Shown here piece by piece: positions 1 through 8,468 of a DNA stretch of 64,000 nt (positions within the stretch are counted from its first letter, which is position 1; every line of letters begins with the position of its first letter). A model generated the notes under the pieces. That model did not search any database and was not told the origin of the DNA. It saw only the letters and a program-made list of their open reading frames with translations. This DNA is from JAZDRH01 sp047470865. Lineage in GTDB: Bacteria; Pseudomonadota; Gammaproteobacteria; Pseudomonadales; Pseudomonadaceae. The DNA lies in assembly GCF_047470865.1 (NCBI RefSeq), contig NZ_JAZDRH010000016.1, positions 1 to 64,000 on the forward strand. The letters are read 5' to 3'. Position numbers and translations under genes: made by a program.

Positions 1-109
1 TTTATGAACTAAGCTTGATCTGTGTCTTAATTTGTTTTTTATAAATATAGATGATGGTATGTATACTGATTTGACAATTATTTTTTAATGGGATGGGTTA
101 ATAATTAAT

Positions 110-493
110 ATGAAATTTATTAAAAATAGATTAGGAGTGATAGCTTTTTTGATTTTTATGTTAGCTCCTATTATATATGCGGCTGTTCTTGACTTTAATG
201 CTAAAAGACATGCGGAAACGATTTGTGCTGAAGCTGTAAAAATTAATAATAAATCAATGATAATTAACTATTTTAAAGAGAAAGCTATCAAAGAAATTTA
301 CACTAGAGGGCTTAAATATACTGAAGATAAAGAAGGTTATGGAATAGCAAGTAAAGAAATTATATATGGGTATTTAGAAGGAAATAATAGGGCTTACTTC
401 TCATACAGAGGGTTTGTATTTACAACCTATGATTGCGTTATTGATTTTGAGCATGATGTGGTTGCTGCTAGTCAAGTAGTTTTGTTTGATTGA
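110..493 (+). CDS. Orphan hypothetical protein with N-terminal membrane segment
   Basis: I do not recognise this 127-residue protein. It starts with a basic stretch followed by a hydrophobic segment at about residues 9-26, so it is probably an uncleaved membrane anchor or a signal peptide. The rest looks like a small mixed alpha/beta extracytoplasmic domain with two cysteines (near residues 39 and 108). The gene is visibly richer in A+T than the neighbouring housekeeping genes. It lies on the same strand as cas1 and ends about 30 bases before it, so the two may share a transcript. It may be a passenger of the defence island. No function is claimed. Confidence 0.6.
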   Translation: MKFIKNRLGVIAFLIFMLAPIIYAAVLDFNAKRHAETICAEAVKINNKSMIINYFKEKAIKEIYTRGLKYTEDKEGYGIASKEIIYGYLEGNNRAYFSYRGFVFTTYDCVIDFEHDVVAASQVVLFD

Positions 494-522
494 GTAATTA
501 AACTATTTAGGGGTGATCACTA

Positions 523-1461
523 GTGTCTAGCTCAGAAATGAAAGCTATACTCCACTCAAAGCGCGCTAATCTCTATTATTTAGAGCATTGTCGTGTTATG
601 CAAAAAGATGGACGGGTATTGTACTTAACGGAAGCCAAAAACGAAAATCAATACTGGAATATCCCTATTGCCAATACTACGGTTATTTTATTGGGTACAG
701 GTACATCTATCACTCAAGCAGCCATGCGAATGTTGGCCAGCGCTGGTGTTTTAGTTGGCTTTACAGGAGGTGGAGGTACGCCTTTATTTATGGGAGCAGA
801 AATTGAATGGCTCACGCCACAAAGTGAATATCGTCCTACAGAATATATGCAAGCTTGGATGAAATTTTGGTTTGAAGAAGAAAAACGCTTGGCGGTAGCT
901 AAAGCATTTCAAGTGGCGCGAGTTGAGTTTGTTCAAAGGGTTTGGAATAAGGATACGGATCTAAAAGGGGAAGGCTTCTATATTGATGATTTAGATATTC
1001 AGTCTGCTCTTACTGATTATCATCAAAAAGTTGAAAAATATCAAAAAGTAGCTGATCTATTACTCGCAGAAGCAGCCATGACCAAACACTTGTATAAGGC
1101 GGCTGCACAACGCAGTGGCGCGTCTTCTTTTACACGTAACCCCGAAGAAGGGGATCTAGCCAATAACTTTTTAAATCATGGCAACTACTTAGCCTATGGA
1201 TTAGCAGCCACTACACTTTGGGTGCTGGGTATTCCGCATGGCTTTGCTGTGATGCACGGTAAAACACGTCGAGGAGCTTTGGTATTTGATGTGGCCGATT
1301 TAATTAAAGATGCTATTGTTCTTCCTTGGGCATTTATTTGTGCCAAAGAAAAGGCCACCGAACAAGAATTTAGACAGCAGATTCTGCAAAAGTTTACTGA
1401 ACACAAAGCATTGGATTTTATGTTTGATCAGATCAAAAAAGCCTGTTCAGAGATAAATTAA
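523..1461 (+). CDS. cas1: CRISPR-associated endonuclease Cas1, subtype I-F
   Basis: Cas1 is the integrase that, with the Cas2 part of Cas2-3, inserts new spacers next to the CRISPR leader. The 312-residue product has the typical I-F opening (HSKRANLYYL at 11-20), the segment GTGTSITQAAMR (58-69) and the SEYRPTEY block (101-108). The likely metal ligands are Glu183, His245 (in MHGKTRRG) and Asp256/Asp259. The start is GTG at 523, preceded by AGGGG at 510-514. It is slightly shorter than the roughly 324-residue Pseudomonas homologue. A 256-base gap with unusual structure separates it from cas2-3, whereas many I-F loci have the two genes close together. Confidence 0.97.
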   Translation: MSSSEMKAILHSKRANLYYLEHCRVMQKDGRVLYLTEAKNENQYWNIPIANTTVILLGTGTSITQAAMRMLASAGVLVGFTGGGGTPLFMGAEIEWLTPQSEYRPTEYMQAWMKFWFEEEKRLAVAKAFQVARVEFVQRVWNKDTDLKGEGFYIDDLDIQSALTDYHQKVEKYQKVADLLLAEAAMTKHLYKAAAQRSGASSFTRNPEEGDLANNFLNHGNYLAYGLAATTLWVLGIPHGFAVMHGKTRRGALVFDVADLIKDAIVLPWAFICAKEKATEQEFRQQILQKFTEHKALDFMFDQIKKACSEIN

Positions 1462-1533
1462 ATTTAGGCACAAGCTTTATTGTATTGAAGTAAATTTCTT
1501 GGGTTGACGCTAGTAACCTTAGCCCAACTGGCA

Positions 1534-1556
1534 ATGTAAACATAAAAATTTTACAT
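1534..1556. promoter_or_regulatory. Operator-like inverted repeat in the cas1/cas2-3 gap
   Basis: ATGTAAA (1534-1540) and TTTACAT (1550-1556) form a perfect 7-base inverted repeat with a 9-base spacer. It lies just upstream of an AGGAG ribosome-binding site (1557-1561) and a 24-codon ORF. The symmetry suggests a dimeric repressor site, or a hairpin in RNA. No regulator is assigned. Confidence 0.4.
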
Positions 1557-1571
1557 AGGAGTGAGTAATTT

Positions 1572-1646
1572 ATGTCAATCAGTTGCATTGATTTTCACCA
1601 AACCGCTAGCTTAGACAACCTAAAACTCAGGATAAACCTGTCATGA
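1572..1646 (+). CDS. Possible 24-residue leader peptide upstream of cas2-3
   Basis: This is a short ORF (ATG 1572, TGA 1644-1646) with a good AGGAG ribosome-binding site at 1557-1561. The product is 24 residues with no recognisable motif. Its 3' half lies inside a possible hairpin whose outer stem ends in a T-run (1600-1607 with 1654-1661), so ribosome position could change the RNA structure, as in attenuation. It may equally be chance: the same bases can be read as part of a crRNA-like element. Confidence 0.3.
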   Translation: MSISCIDFHQTASLDNLKLRINLS

Positions 1647-1664
1647 ACGTATAAGCGGTTTTTT
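1600..1664 (+). terminator. Terminator-like hairpin with long loop before cas2-3
   Basis: AAACCGCT (1600-1607) pairs perfectly with AGCGGTTT (1654-1661), and the second arm runs into a T-rich stretch (1659-1664). The long loop holds a smaller hairpin, CAGG (1628-1631) with CCTG (1637-1640). It could terminate or attenuate transcription from cas1 before cas2-3. The long loop makes a simple intrinsic terminator uncertain. Confidence 0.4.
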
Positions 1665-1717
1665 GTGTGCTTTGCGCCTCGTCAGCTTAAGACAGAACCT
1701 TTCTTTCGAGTACTTCT

Positions 1718-4700
1718 ATGATAGTTACCTTCGTTTCCCAGTGTGAAAAAAGAGCCATTGCCCGTACGCGTAAAGTCTTGGATGCCTTCGCCAATCGCAT
1801 TGGTGATAATACATGGCAAACCGTGATTACAGAAGAAGGCTTATTAGCTGTTAAAAAACTTTTGCGCCAAACCGTCACCAAAAACACAGCCGTCAGTTGC
1901 CACTGGATCCGCTCACGACGACGCAGTGATTTATTGTGGATAGTGGGTAACCGTAATCGTTTTAATAGTTTAGGGCATGTGCCAGTGAATACTACGCAGA
2001 AAAAACTAGTTGTAAAAGAATCTGAAAATGATTGGTGCTATTTACCTTTAATAAAAGGGTTAACGGGAATCTCAGCATTGTTACATGACTGGGGGAAGTG
2101 CTCTGATTTATTTCAAGAAAAGCTAGTAGCAAAAAAAGGTAAATTTTTAGGCGATCCATTACGTCATGAGTGGATATCCTGCTTGCTTTTACAATCTTTA
2201 ATTGATCTATCTGGAGATACTACAAAAGATGACGCTTGGTTAGGCTTGCTAGCCGAAAATACTTGGACTGAAAGTGCTTTACTGGAAAGGATGACAAATC
2301 TTTTTGAAGAAACTAAATTTGAACAATTAACAGAGTTACCGCCGTTGGCGCAGATGCTCGTCTGGATTGTTATGACGCACCATAAGATGCCAGATACGCA
2401 AGATTTTAAACAATATAGTGACACCTCTATTGTTCAGTTGTCTAAGTTATTGACTACCATTAAAGCAAGTTGGGGGTATAAAAATAAAATTGATGATAGT
2501 TTCAATAAAAGGCTCCCTAAGTGCTTTACTTTTAAACAAGGCTTACTTGCAGAATCCTCAGAGTGGATTGCTGCATTAAAACGATGGGCCAGAAAACTTC
2601 TGTTTTCATTAGATAAGATTCAAGAGATTATTGATAATGGTAGTTGGAGGCTAGTTATTCAATATTCTCGAGCTTGCCTTATGTTAGGTGACCATTACTT
2701 CTCATCACTGCCAAAAGCTAGTTTTAGTAAATTGAGTAAAACAACCAATTTAATGGCGAATACTGATAAAGTTAACGGCGGAGTAAAACAATATCTAGAT
2801 GAACATTTGCTTGGAGTGTATCAGCATGGTTTAAAAGCCTCTCAATATTTAAAGAACTTAACTCTAGATATGCCTTTTGCACATGATTTGCGGAAAATAA
2901 AAAGTAAAAGTCCAACGCAATTTATGTGGCAGGACAACGCAGTTAAATCCATAAAAGACTTTAGAAAAAAAGATGTATTCAGTTTTGAACAAGGATGGTT
3001 TATTGTCAATATGGCTAGCACTGGCACAGGAAAAACCATTGCTAATGCAAAGATTATGCAGGCTTTATCAGAGGATGCAGATAGCCTACGTTATATTTTG
3101 GCTCTGGGGCTACGCACCTTAACATTGCAAACTGGAGATGCTTATCGTGATCAGCTGGGTATGGAAAAAGAGGATTTGGCGGTATTAATTGGTTCTAAAG
3201 CTGTTCAGGAACTACATGATCAACATAAAAAACTAAAGCATACTGAAGAAAATGTAAATTATGAAGAGATAGGATCTGAATCATTAGAAGAACTATTGAA
3301 TGAAGAAATTGACTTTCCAGATGAGCAGTTTTTTCCAGAATTTTTAAATATATTATTTCCACCTAATAAACCAAATCAAGCTAAAAGAAATAAAGCCTTT
3401 TTATATCAGCCAGTATTAGTTTGTACTATCGATCATATTATGGGAGCTACAGAAACAATACGAGGTGGAAAGTATTTACTACCTTATTTGCGCCTATTAT
3501 CTTCTGATCTAGTGATTGATGAGGTTGATGATTTTAATGTAGATGACTTAATACCATTATCAAGGCTAATTCATTTAGCAGGCATGTTGGGGCGTAAGGT
3601 CATGATTTCCTCAGCAACCATTCCTCCTAGCTTGGCAACTAATTTATATCATGCTTATCAGAAGGGATTTCAACTATTTTGTTGTTTTCATCAAATTAAA
3701 AATTTAACTGTCAATGCCATGTGGGTAGATGAGTTTTCTACTAAGATAAAAGCACTGTCTTTATCTCGACATAAGGCTGACTCGCATGAGTACTGCGCTA
3801 ATCATGATGAGTATATTGAAAAGCGCTGCCAAGAACTTTATAAACAAAAAATAAAACAACGCGCCCATATTATTTCCTGTGCGCATTTATTAGCTAAAAA
3901 AGAAGTTAAGCAAGATAATAATATTCAAGATCAATACTTTGAGTTAATCAAAGAGAATATACAGCAGTTACATCAAAAGCATCATACTGTTGATGTGGTT
4001 TCTGGTAAGAAAATTTCTTTTGGCGTTGTGCGTGTTGCCAATATTCAGCCTTGTGTCGCCTTAACTCGATATTTATTAAATGCTGACTGGGATCAGAATA
4101 ATTCGCCGAAGGTAATGGCTTATCATTCAAGGCAAGTATTGCTATTACGCAGTGTCCAGGAGCAGCATTTGGATGAAGTGTTATCGCGCAAAGAAAAAAC
4201 GGGAGAAATGCCTAAAGCGTTTGATCATACTTATATTCGTCAGCAGATAGACGCAGCTACTACAGATAATTTGATATTTATTCTAGTAGCAACGCCAGTA
4301 GAAGAAGTAGGACGTGATCATGATTTTGATTGGGCAGTTATTGAACCTTCTTCATATCGATCTATTATTCAGTTATCTGGACGTGTTTTGCGTCATCGTA
4401 AACCAGACACAGATATTACTAATGCCAATATAGCCCTGATGCAGTTTAATCTAAAAGGTTTATATAATAGGCCTATAGCCTTTAATCGACCAGGGTTTGA
4501 GTCTGAGCGATTTTCACTAGAAAGCAAAAGCTTGACTGATTTAATTGAGCATGAACAGAGTTTACTCAATATCAGTGCTATTCCGCGCATTCGAGAAGCT
4601 TCTGTTTTGCAGCCTAGTAAAAAATTGGCTGATTTAGAGCACGAGGTTACACATTTTAAACTAGGTAATAAAAAGGGTGGGCCGCGTTTTACTCAGGGAT

Positions 4701-5092
4701 GGCTAGAGGAAATATGGTTTTTAACGGCATTACCGCAGCGGTTTCATCGGTTTAGGCAAAATGAGCCCAGTGTGCAATTATTTTGGATTTATAACGATGA
4801 AACCTTCTCTTTCTGCACAAAAACAGAGGAGGGCATTTGGCTTAATCGGCAAGATTGGTATGGTATCAAGCCTATCGAGCTGAGTCCTTTAGAACAGTCT
4901 AGAATATGGTTTAAGCGCGACTACTCTAGCATTTTGCAAGCCTATAGCGCTCCTCAAGCAGGACTGGAGAGTGATATTGACTATTTAATGCAAAGAATAT
5001 CTCAACGCTATGGGGAGATTATGCTACCCGAACCTCAAGGTAGTGAGCTCAAAAGCTATACATATTCTGATGATTTGGGATTATTTGACTAG
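1718..5092 (+). CDS. cas3: Cas2-Cas3 fusion nuclease-helicase, subtype I-F
   Basis: This is the effector nuclease-helicase of type I-F, recruited by the Csy complex to shred targeted DNA. Its fused Cas2 domain (about residues 1-95) also works with Cas1 in spacer acquisition. The 1124-residue product has, in order, the Cas2-like domain, the HD nuclease (LLHDWGK with His123-Asp124, and an HH pair near 219), a Walker A GTGKT near 436, a DEVD box near 604, SSAT near 635 and the helicase motif GRVLRHR near 889. The C-terminal part is the usual Cas3 accessory domain. All key motifs look intact, so the protein should be active. The ribosome-binding site is weak (GAG at 1710-1712). Confidence 0.97.
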   Translation: MIVTFVSQCEKRAIARTRKVLDAFANRIGDNTWQTVITEEGLLAVKKLLRQTVTKNTAVSCHWIRSRRRSDLLWIVGNRNRFNSLGHVPVNTTQKKLVVKESENDWCYLPLIKGLTGISALLHDWGKCSDLFQEKLVAKKGKFLGDPLRHEWISCLLLQSLIDLSGDTTKDDAWLGLLAENTWTESALLERMTNLFEETKFEQLTELPPLAQMLVWIVMTHHKMPDTQDFKQYSDTSIVQLSKLLTTIKASWGYKNKIDDSFNKRLPKCFTFKQGLLAESSEWIAALKRWARKLLFSLDKIQEIIDNGSWRLVIQYSRACLMLGDHYFSSLPKASFSKLSKTTNLMANTDKVNGGVKQYLDEHLLGVYQHGLKASQYLKNLTLDMPFAHDLRKIKSKSPTQFMWQDNAVKSIKDFRKKDVFSFEQGWFIVNMASTGTGKTIANAKIMQALSEDADSLRYILALGLRTLTLQTGDAYRDQLGMEKEDLAVLIGSKAVQELHDQHKKLKHTEENVNYEEIGSESLEELLNEEIDFPDEQFFPEFLNILFPPNKPNQAKRNKAFLYQPVLVCTIDHIMGATETIRGGKYLLPYLRLLSSDLVIDEVDDFNVDDLIPLSRLIHLAGMLGRKVMISSATIPPSLATNLYHAYQKGFQLFCCFHQIKNLTVNAMWVDEFSTKIKALSLSRHKADSHEYCANHDEYIEKRCQELYKQKIKQRAHIISCAHLLAKKEVKQDNNIQDQYFELIKENIQQLHQKHHTVDVVSGKKISFGVVRVANIQPCVALTRYLLNADWDQNNSPKVMAYHSRQVLLLRSVQEQHLDEVLSRKEKTGEMPKAFDHTYIRQQIDAATTDNLIFILVATPVEEVGRDHDFDWAVIEPSSYRSIIQLSGRVLRHRKPDTDITNANIALMQFNLKGLYNRPIAFNRPGFESERFSLESKSLTDLIEHEQSLLNISAIPRIREASVLQPSKKLADLEHEVTHFKLGNKKGGPRFTQGWLEEIWFLTALPQRFHRFRQNEPSVQLFWIYNDETFSFCTKTEEGIWLNRQDWYGIKPIELSPLEQSRIWFKRDYSSILQAYSAPQAGLESDIDYLMQRISQRYGEIMLPEPQGSELKSYTYSDDLGLFD

Positions 5093-5128
5093 GCTCAAAG
5101 TTATTTCTAATAGGGCTAGCTAGATTTT

Positions 5129-5158
5129 ATGACAATGTTGCCATTACTACTTTATAAA
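5129..5158 (+). promoter_or_regulatory. Candidate sigma-70 promoter for the csy operon
   Basis: The -35-like ATGACA (5129-5134) and -10-like TATAAA (5153-5158) are separated by 18 bases, and each matches consensus at five of six positions. The start of transcription would fall near 5163-5167, placing the CRISPR-like hairpin at 5199-5226 inside the csy1 leader. The promoter is inferred from sequence only. Confidence 0.5.
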
Positions 5159-5198
5159 TAGCTTGAAAGCTCTATTAATTGTGTAATGTGAGCTGTAA

Positions 5199-5226
5199 AT
5201 TCACTGCCAAGTAGGCAGCTTATACT
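5199..5226 (+). repeat. Solitary CRISPR-repeat-like hairpin upstream of csy1
   Basis: This 28-base stretch matches the array repeat at 21 of 28 positions, including the unbroken blocks TTCACTGCC (5200-5208) and TAGGCAGCTTA (5212-5222). The Cas6f-recognised stem CTGCC/GGCAG is fully conserved and only the loop differs (AAGTA instead of GCATA). The last bases of the normal repeat are not conserved. It stands alone, 20 bases before the csy1 start codon, with no second full repeat nearby. It is probably a Cas6f-cleavable element in the csy mRNA, or the 3' end of a crRNA-like regulatory RNA. Confidence 0.85.
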
Positions 5227-5245
5227 ATTGAACTGGAAGGTCATA

Positions 5246-6499
5246 ATGATTGAAACAATCAACGATTTTGTCAGTAGGCGAAAAGCAACATGGCTAGAAG
5301 CAAAACTTAAAAAAGCTAAAGATGATACTGAGCGACAGCAATTTGAAATAGATGCTACTGAGCGTTTTAACTTGGCTAATTGGCTGTCGGACGCTGCAAA
5401 ACGAGCGAGTCAATTATCAATAACGACACACCCTAGTAAATTTTCTCATCCAAGCGCCAAAAGCACTAGTGTGATTGCTAATAACCCATCGCGGTGTGAT
5501 GGCTACTTGCGCAGTGGTAATGTAGTCAGCCAGTTGGATGCATTTGGTAATGCAGCGGCCATGGATGTGTATCAATTTTTATCTCTGCCCATTCCCTCTA
5601 TAGATAATCAAAACATATTAGATGCTTTTGAACAGTCAAATATTAGCTTGCAAGAAACAATTAATAATTTAGGCTTAAATTTTGAAGAGCTGAAAGACTC
5701 TTTTTTAACAATTAAACAAGAAATAGGAGCAATAAAAACAGATACTTTGTTAAAGCAAGTATATTTCCCTGTTGCAAAAAATCAGTACCACCTTCTTTCT
5801 CTTTTAACAGGATCTGGTCTAATAACAACATTTAAAGAACGTATTAATACCCTTCGCTTTTCTGAAGTGCAAAAAGAAGCCAGAGCGGCTAAAAGAGAAG
5901 GAGAGAACCACGCTACAGGATATCGTGATTTATTTGACTTGACCATTACAGGTTATGGCGGTAATAAACCACAGAATATTAGCGTTTTGAATAATCGAAA
6001 TAATGGTCAAGCCTATCTCTTGCCCTGCTTGCCTCCTAGATTTAAAACACGAAATATTCGTTTACCAAAGCAGAATTTTTTTACACAAACACTCTATTTA
6101 AAAGCCGAAAAATCCCGTTTTATAGCATTGCATAAATTAACGTTAAGTAAATGGAATAACTTAGAAATACGATCAGCTATTGAAAATATAGTGCAAAGTA
6201 TTATTGATTTAATTTTGTATAAGGCTTATCAGCTACGAAGCTCTAGTGAAAACAACTGGACAGATAATGATGCTTACCAAAATTTACCAATGAGCCAAAA
6301 AATTTGGCTTGACAATCAGTATAAAGACCTTAGAGCTGAGGATAGTGAGTGGCGCGAAGATGTGGCTAAACAAATGGCTAGAGTAATTCTTAGTACTTAT
6401 GAAGACATAAATGGAAAGACGAGTTTGGATGATACTTCGCTTAAGTTTATAACGCATGAAGTAGAGCAGTCCCTTGCGGAAGATAAGGAGTTTTTCTAA
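5246..6499 (+). CDS. csy1: Cas8f (Csy1), large subunit of the type I-F surveillance complex
   Basis: Csy1 is the large subunit of the Csy (Cascade I-F) complex. With Csy2 it binds the crRNA 5' handle and recognises the CC PAM. The 417-residue product carries the family hallmark around residues 250-275, where an NNRNNGQAYLLP segment is followed by CLPPRF and a basic RNIRLPKQ stretch. I chose ATG 5246 because it has a good GGAAGG site (5235-5240); the upstream in-frame TTG at 5228 lacks one. The stop overlaps the csy2 start by one base (TAATG), so translation is coupled. Its leader holds the solitary CRISPR-like hairpin. Confidence 0.95.
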   Translation: MIETINDFVSRRKATWLEAKLKKAKDDTERQQFEIDATERFNLANWLSDAAKRASQLSITTHPSKFSHPSAKSTSVIANNPSRCDGYLRSGNVVSQLDAFGNAAAMDVYQFLSLPIPSIDNQNILDAFEQSNISLQETINNLGLNFEELKDSFLTIKQEIGAIKTDTLLKQVYFPVAKNQYHLLSLLTGSGLITTFKERINTLRFSEVQKEARAAKREGENHATGYRDLFDLTITGYGGNKPQNISVLNNRNNGQAYLLPCLPPRFKTRNIRLPKQNFFTQTLYLKAEKSRFIALHKLTLSKWNNLEIRSAIENIVQSIIDLILYKAYQLRSSSENNWTDNDAYQNLPMSQKIWLDNQYKDLRAEDSEWREDVAKQMARVILSTYEDINGKTSLDDTSLKFITHEVEQSLAEDKEFF

Positions 6500-7398
6500 T
6501 GAGTCGCGTTTTCTTGTTAATTCCTCATCTTAAAATTCATAACGCCAATGCTATGAGTAGCCCATTCACCATAGGTTTTCCAGCAATGACTGCCTGGATG
6601 GGAGCGATGCATGCTTTGCAACGTCAGTTACAGGCTACTGGTTTATCAAATATTAGCTTTACAAAACTAGCAGTTAGTTGTCATCAACTTGATTTACAAG
6701 CGTTTAAAGGCAGAGGAGATTATGTTTACTCTATCGTAGGCACGGGAAATCCTTTAGATAAAGATGGTAATAGACCCGCATTCATTGAAGAAGCACGTTG
6801 TCATCTAGAAGTTTCATTGCTATTTGAAATAGAAGGGTTTGATATTGATGACAAAGAAAAACTGCTAAAGGTAAGTAATCAATTGATTATGACCATGAAG
6901 TTTGCGAGTGGTGATGTCCAGCAAGTTGAGGCATGCCAATTGCTATTTTTTGATACTGATGCTGATAGTCCGAAGCAAGAGCTTAAAAAAGTCACTAATG
7001 CATTAATGCTAGGCAATGTATTAATTGAGCGAAAGGATTTAATGGTATCTAGTATGAATGAGGGGCTGGATGCCATTGATGCGTTACTTGACCATTTAAC
7101 GGTAAATGTTCAAGCAACAGAAGAGAAAAGTACTGATGGCAAGTATCTCTGGCAAAGTAGTCGAAAAACAGCCGGTTGGATTGTACCTGTAGCTGTTGGA
7201 TTTCAAGGTATTTCTGATTTAAGCAGTGTGCCAATATTAAACCAGCGCGACCAAGAAACACCGCATCGCTTTGCTGAAAGTATAGTTACACTCGGCGAAT
7301 TTATTTTACCTTACCGCGCGAAAAAAATTGACGATATTTTATGGGAGTACGATACCGATTTAAGTAATGACTTATATCTGTGTCGTAATCAACTTTAA
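6499..7398 (+). CDS. csy2: Cas5f (Csy2), type I-F surveillance complex subunit
   Basis: Csy2 pairs with Csy1 to cap the 5' handle of the crRNA in the type I-F complex. The 299-residue protein has the family-typical N-terminal block with an IPHLKIHNANAMSSPFTIGF stretch (about 8-27) followed by PAMTAWMGAMHALQ (28-41), plus a conserved C-terminal RFAES segment. Its ATG overlaps the stop of csy1, and csy3 follows after 41 bases, so it lies inside the csy operon. Length and motifs look complete. Confidence 0.95.
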   Translation: MSRVFLLIPHLKIHNANAMSSPFTIGFPAMTAWMGAMHALQRQLQATGLSNISFTKLAVSCHQLDLQAFKGRGDYVYSIVGTGNPLDKDGNRPAFIEEARCHLEVSLLFEIEGFDIDDKEKLLKVSNQLIMTMKFASGDVQQVEACQLLFFDTDADSPKQELKKVTNALMLGNVLIERKDLMVSSMNEGLDAIDALLDHLTVNVQATEEKSTDGKYLWQSSRKTAGWIVPVAVGFQGISDLSSVPILNQRDQETPHRFAESIVTLGEFILPYRAKKIDDILWEYDTDLSNDLYLCRNQL

Positions 7399-7439
7399 CT
7401 CAGTATATAAATTACTTAATATCCAAGAAGGAATATAAA

Positions 7440-8459
7440 ATGGCCAAGAGTACTATTGAGGTAGCAAGTGTTTTATCTTTTGAAAAAAAACTAGTGCCTT
7501 CAGATGCTTTTTTTTATGGCACAACATGGAGTAATCGTAGCCAAGCTGAGCCGCTGGCATTAGTAGAAAAATCTGTAAGAGGTACTATTTCTAATCGTTT
7601 AAAAGCAGCCACTGCAAATAATACTTTAAAACTAAATGCAGAAGTAGATAAAGCTAATTTGCAGCGCGTAGACACCTGTGCTCTTACTGAAAAGCAAGAT
7701 ACTTTAAAAGTTACATTTACATTAAAAGTACTTAGTGGCCTAGATAAACCATCTGCTTGTAATAACAAAGAGTTTTTGGCAAGTTATGCTGAGGCAGTTC
7801 AGACGTATATTGCTGAATTTGGTTTTAAAGAACTAGCAAAACGATATGCGTACAATATCGCTAATGGCCGTTTTCTATGGCGTAATCGAGTAGGTGCAGA
7901 AAAAATTCAGATCAGTGTAACGCTAAATGATGGCGTATCTCTTGAGTTTAATGCTTTTGAATACTCACTAAAAGAATTCGATAAAACAGACACTAAACTT
8001 GAACAGTTAGCAGCGGCTATTGCAGAGGCATTGGAAGGCAAACAAAATTATTTATTGATTAAAGTCGAGGCTTATGCATTGCTAGGCCAAGCTCAAGAGG
8101 TTTACCCTAGTGAAGAGCTAGTGTTAGATAAAAACAACAGCAAAGACAAAAAAAGCAAAATACTTTATGCCGTAAATGATGTAGCAGCGATGCATTCGCA
8201 AAAAATTGGCAATGCTTTACGAACTATAGATACATGGTATCCAGACTTTGCAGAATATCAACTGCCGATTGCAGCAGAACCGTATGGCGCTGTGACAAAT
8301 TTAGGACATGCTTTTAGAACACCAAAAGAAAAAAATGACTTCTTTAGCCTATTTGATGCCTTTTCTACTGGAGATGAGCTATCTAGCCTAGAACAAAAAC
8401 ACTATGTTATAGCAGTGCTTATTCGTGGCGGCGTTTTTGGTAAAAGCACTAAGGAATAA
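7440..8459 (+). CDS. csy3: Cas7f (Csy3), crRNA backbone subunit
   Basis: Csy3 forms the six-copy helical backbone that coats the spacer part of the crRNA. The 339-residue protein starts with the conserved SVLSFEKKLVPSDAFFYG segment (9-26) and ends with a typical RGGVFGKS tail. It has a strong ribosome-binding site (AAGAAGG at about 7424-7430) and follows csy2 closely. The high-copy role fits its good translation signal. It appears intact. Confidence 0.96.
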   Translation: MAKSTIEVASVLSFEKKLVPSDAFFYGTTWSNRSQAEPLALVEKSVRGTISNRLKAATANNTLKLNAEVDKANLQRVDTCALTEKQDTLKVTFTLKVLSGLDKPSACNNKEFLASYAEAVQTYIAEFGFKELAKRYAYNIANGRFLWRNRVGAEKIQISVTLNDGVSLEFNAFEYSLKEFDKTDTKLEQLAAAIAEALEGKQNYLLIKVEAYALLGQAQEVYPSEELVLDKNNSKDKKSKILYAVNDVAAMHSQKIGNALRTIDTWYPDFAEYQLPIAAEPYGAVTNLGHAFRTPKEKNDFFSLFDAFSTGDELSSLEQKHYVIAVLIRGGVFGKSTKE

Positions 8460-8468
8460 GGACATGTT

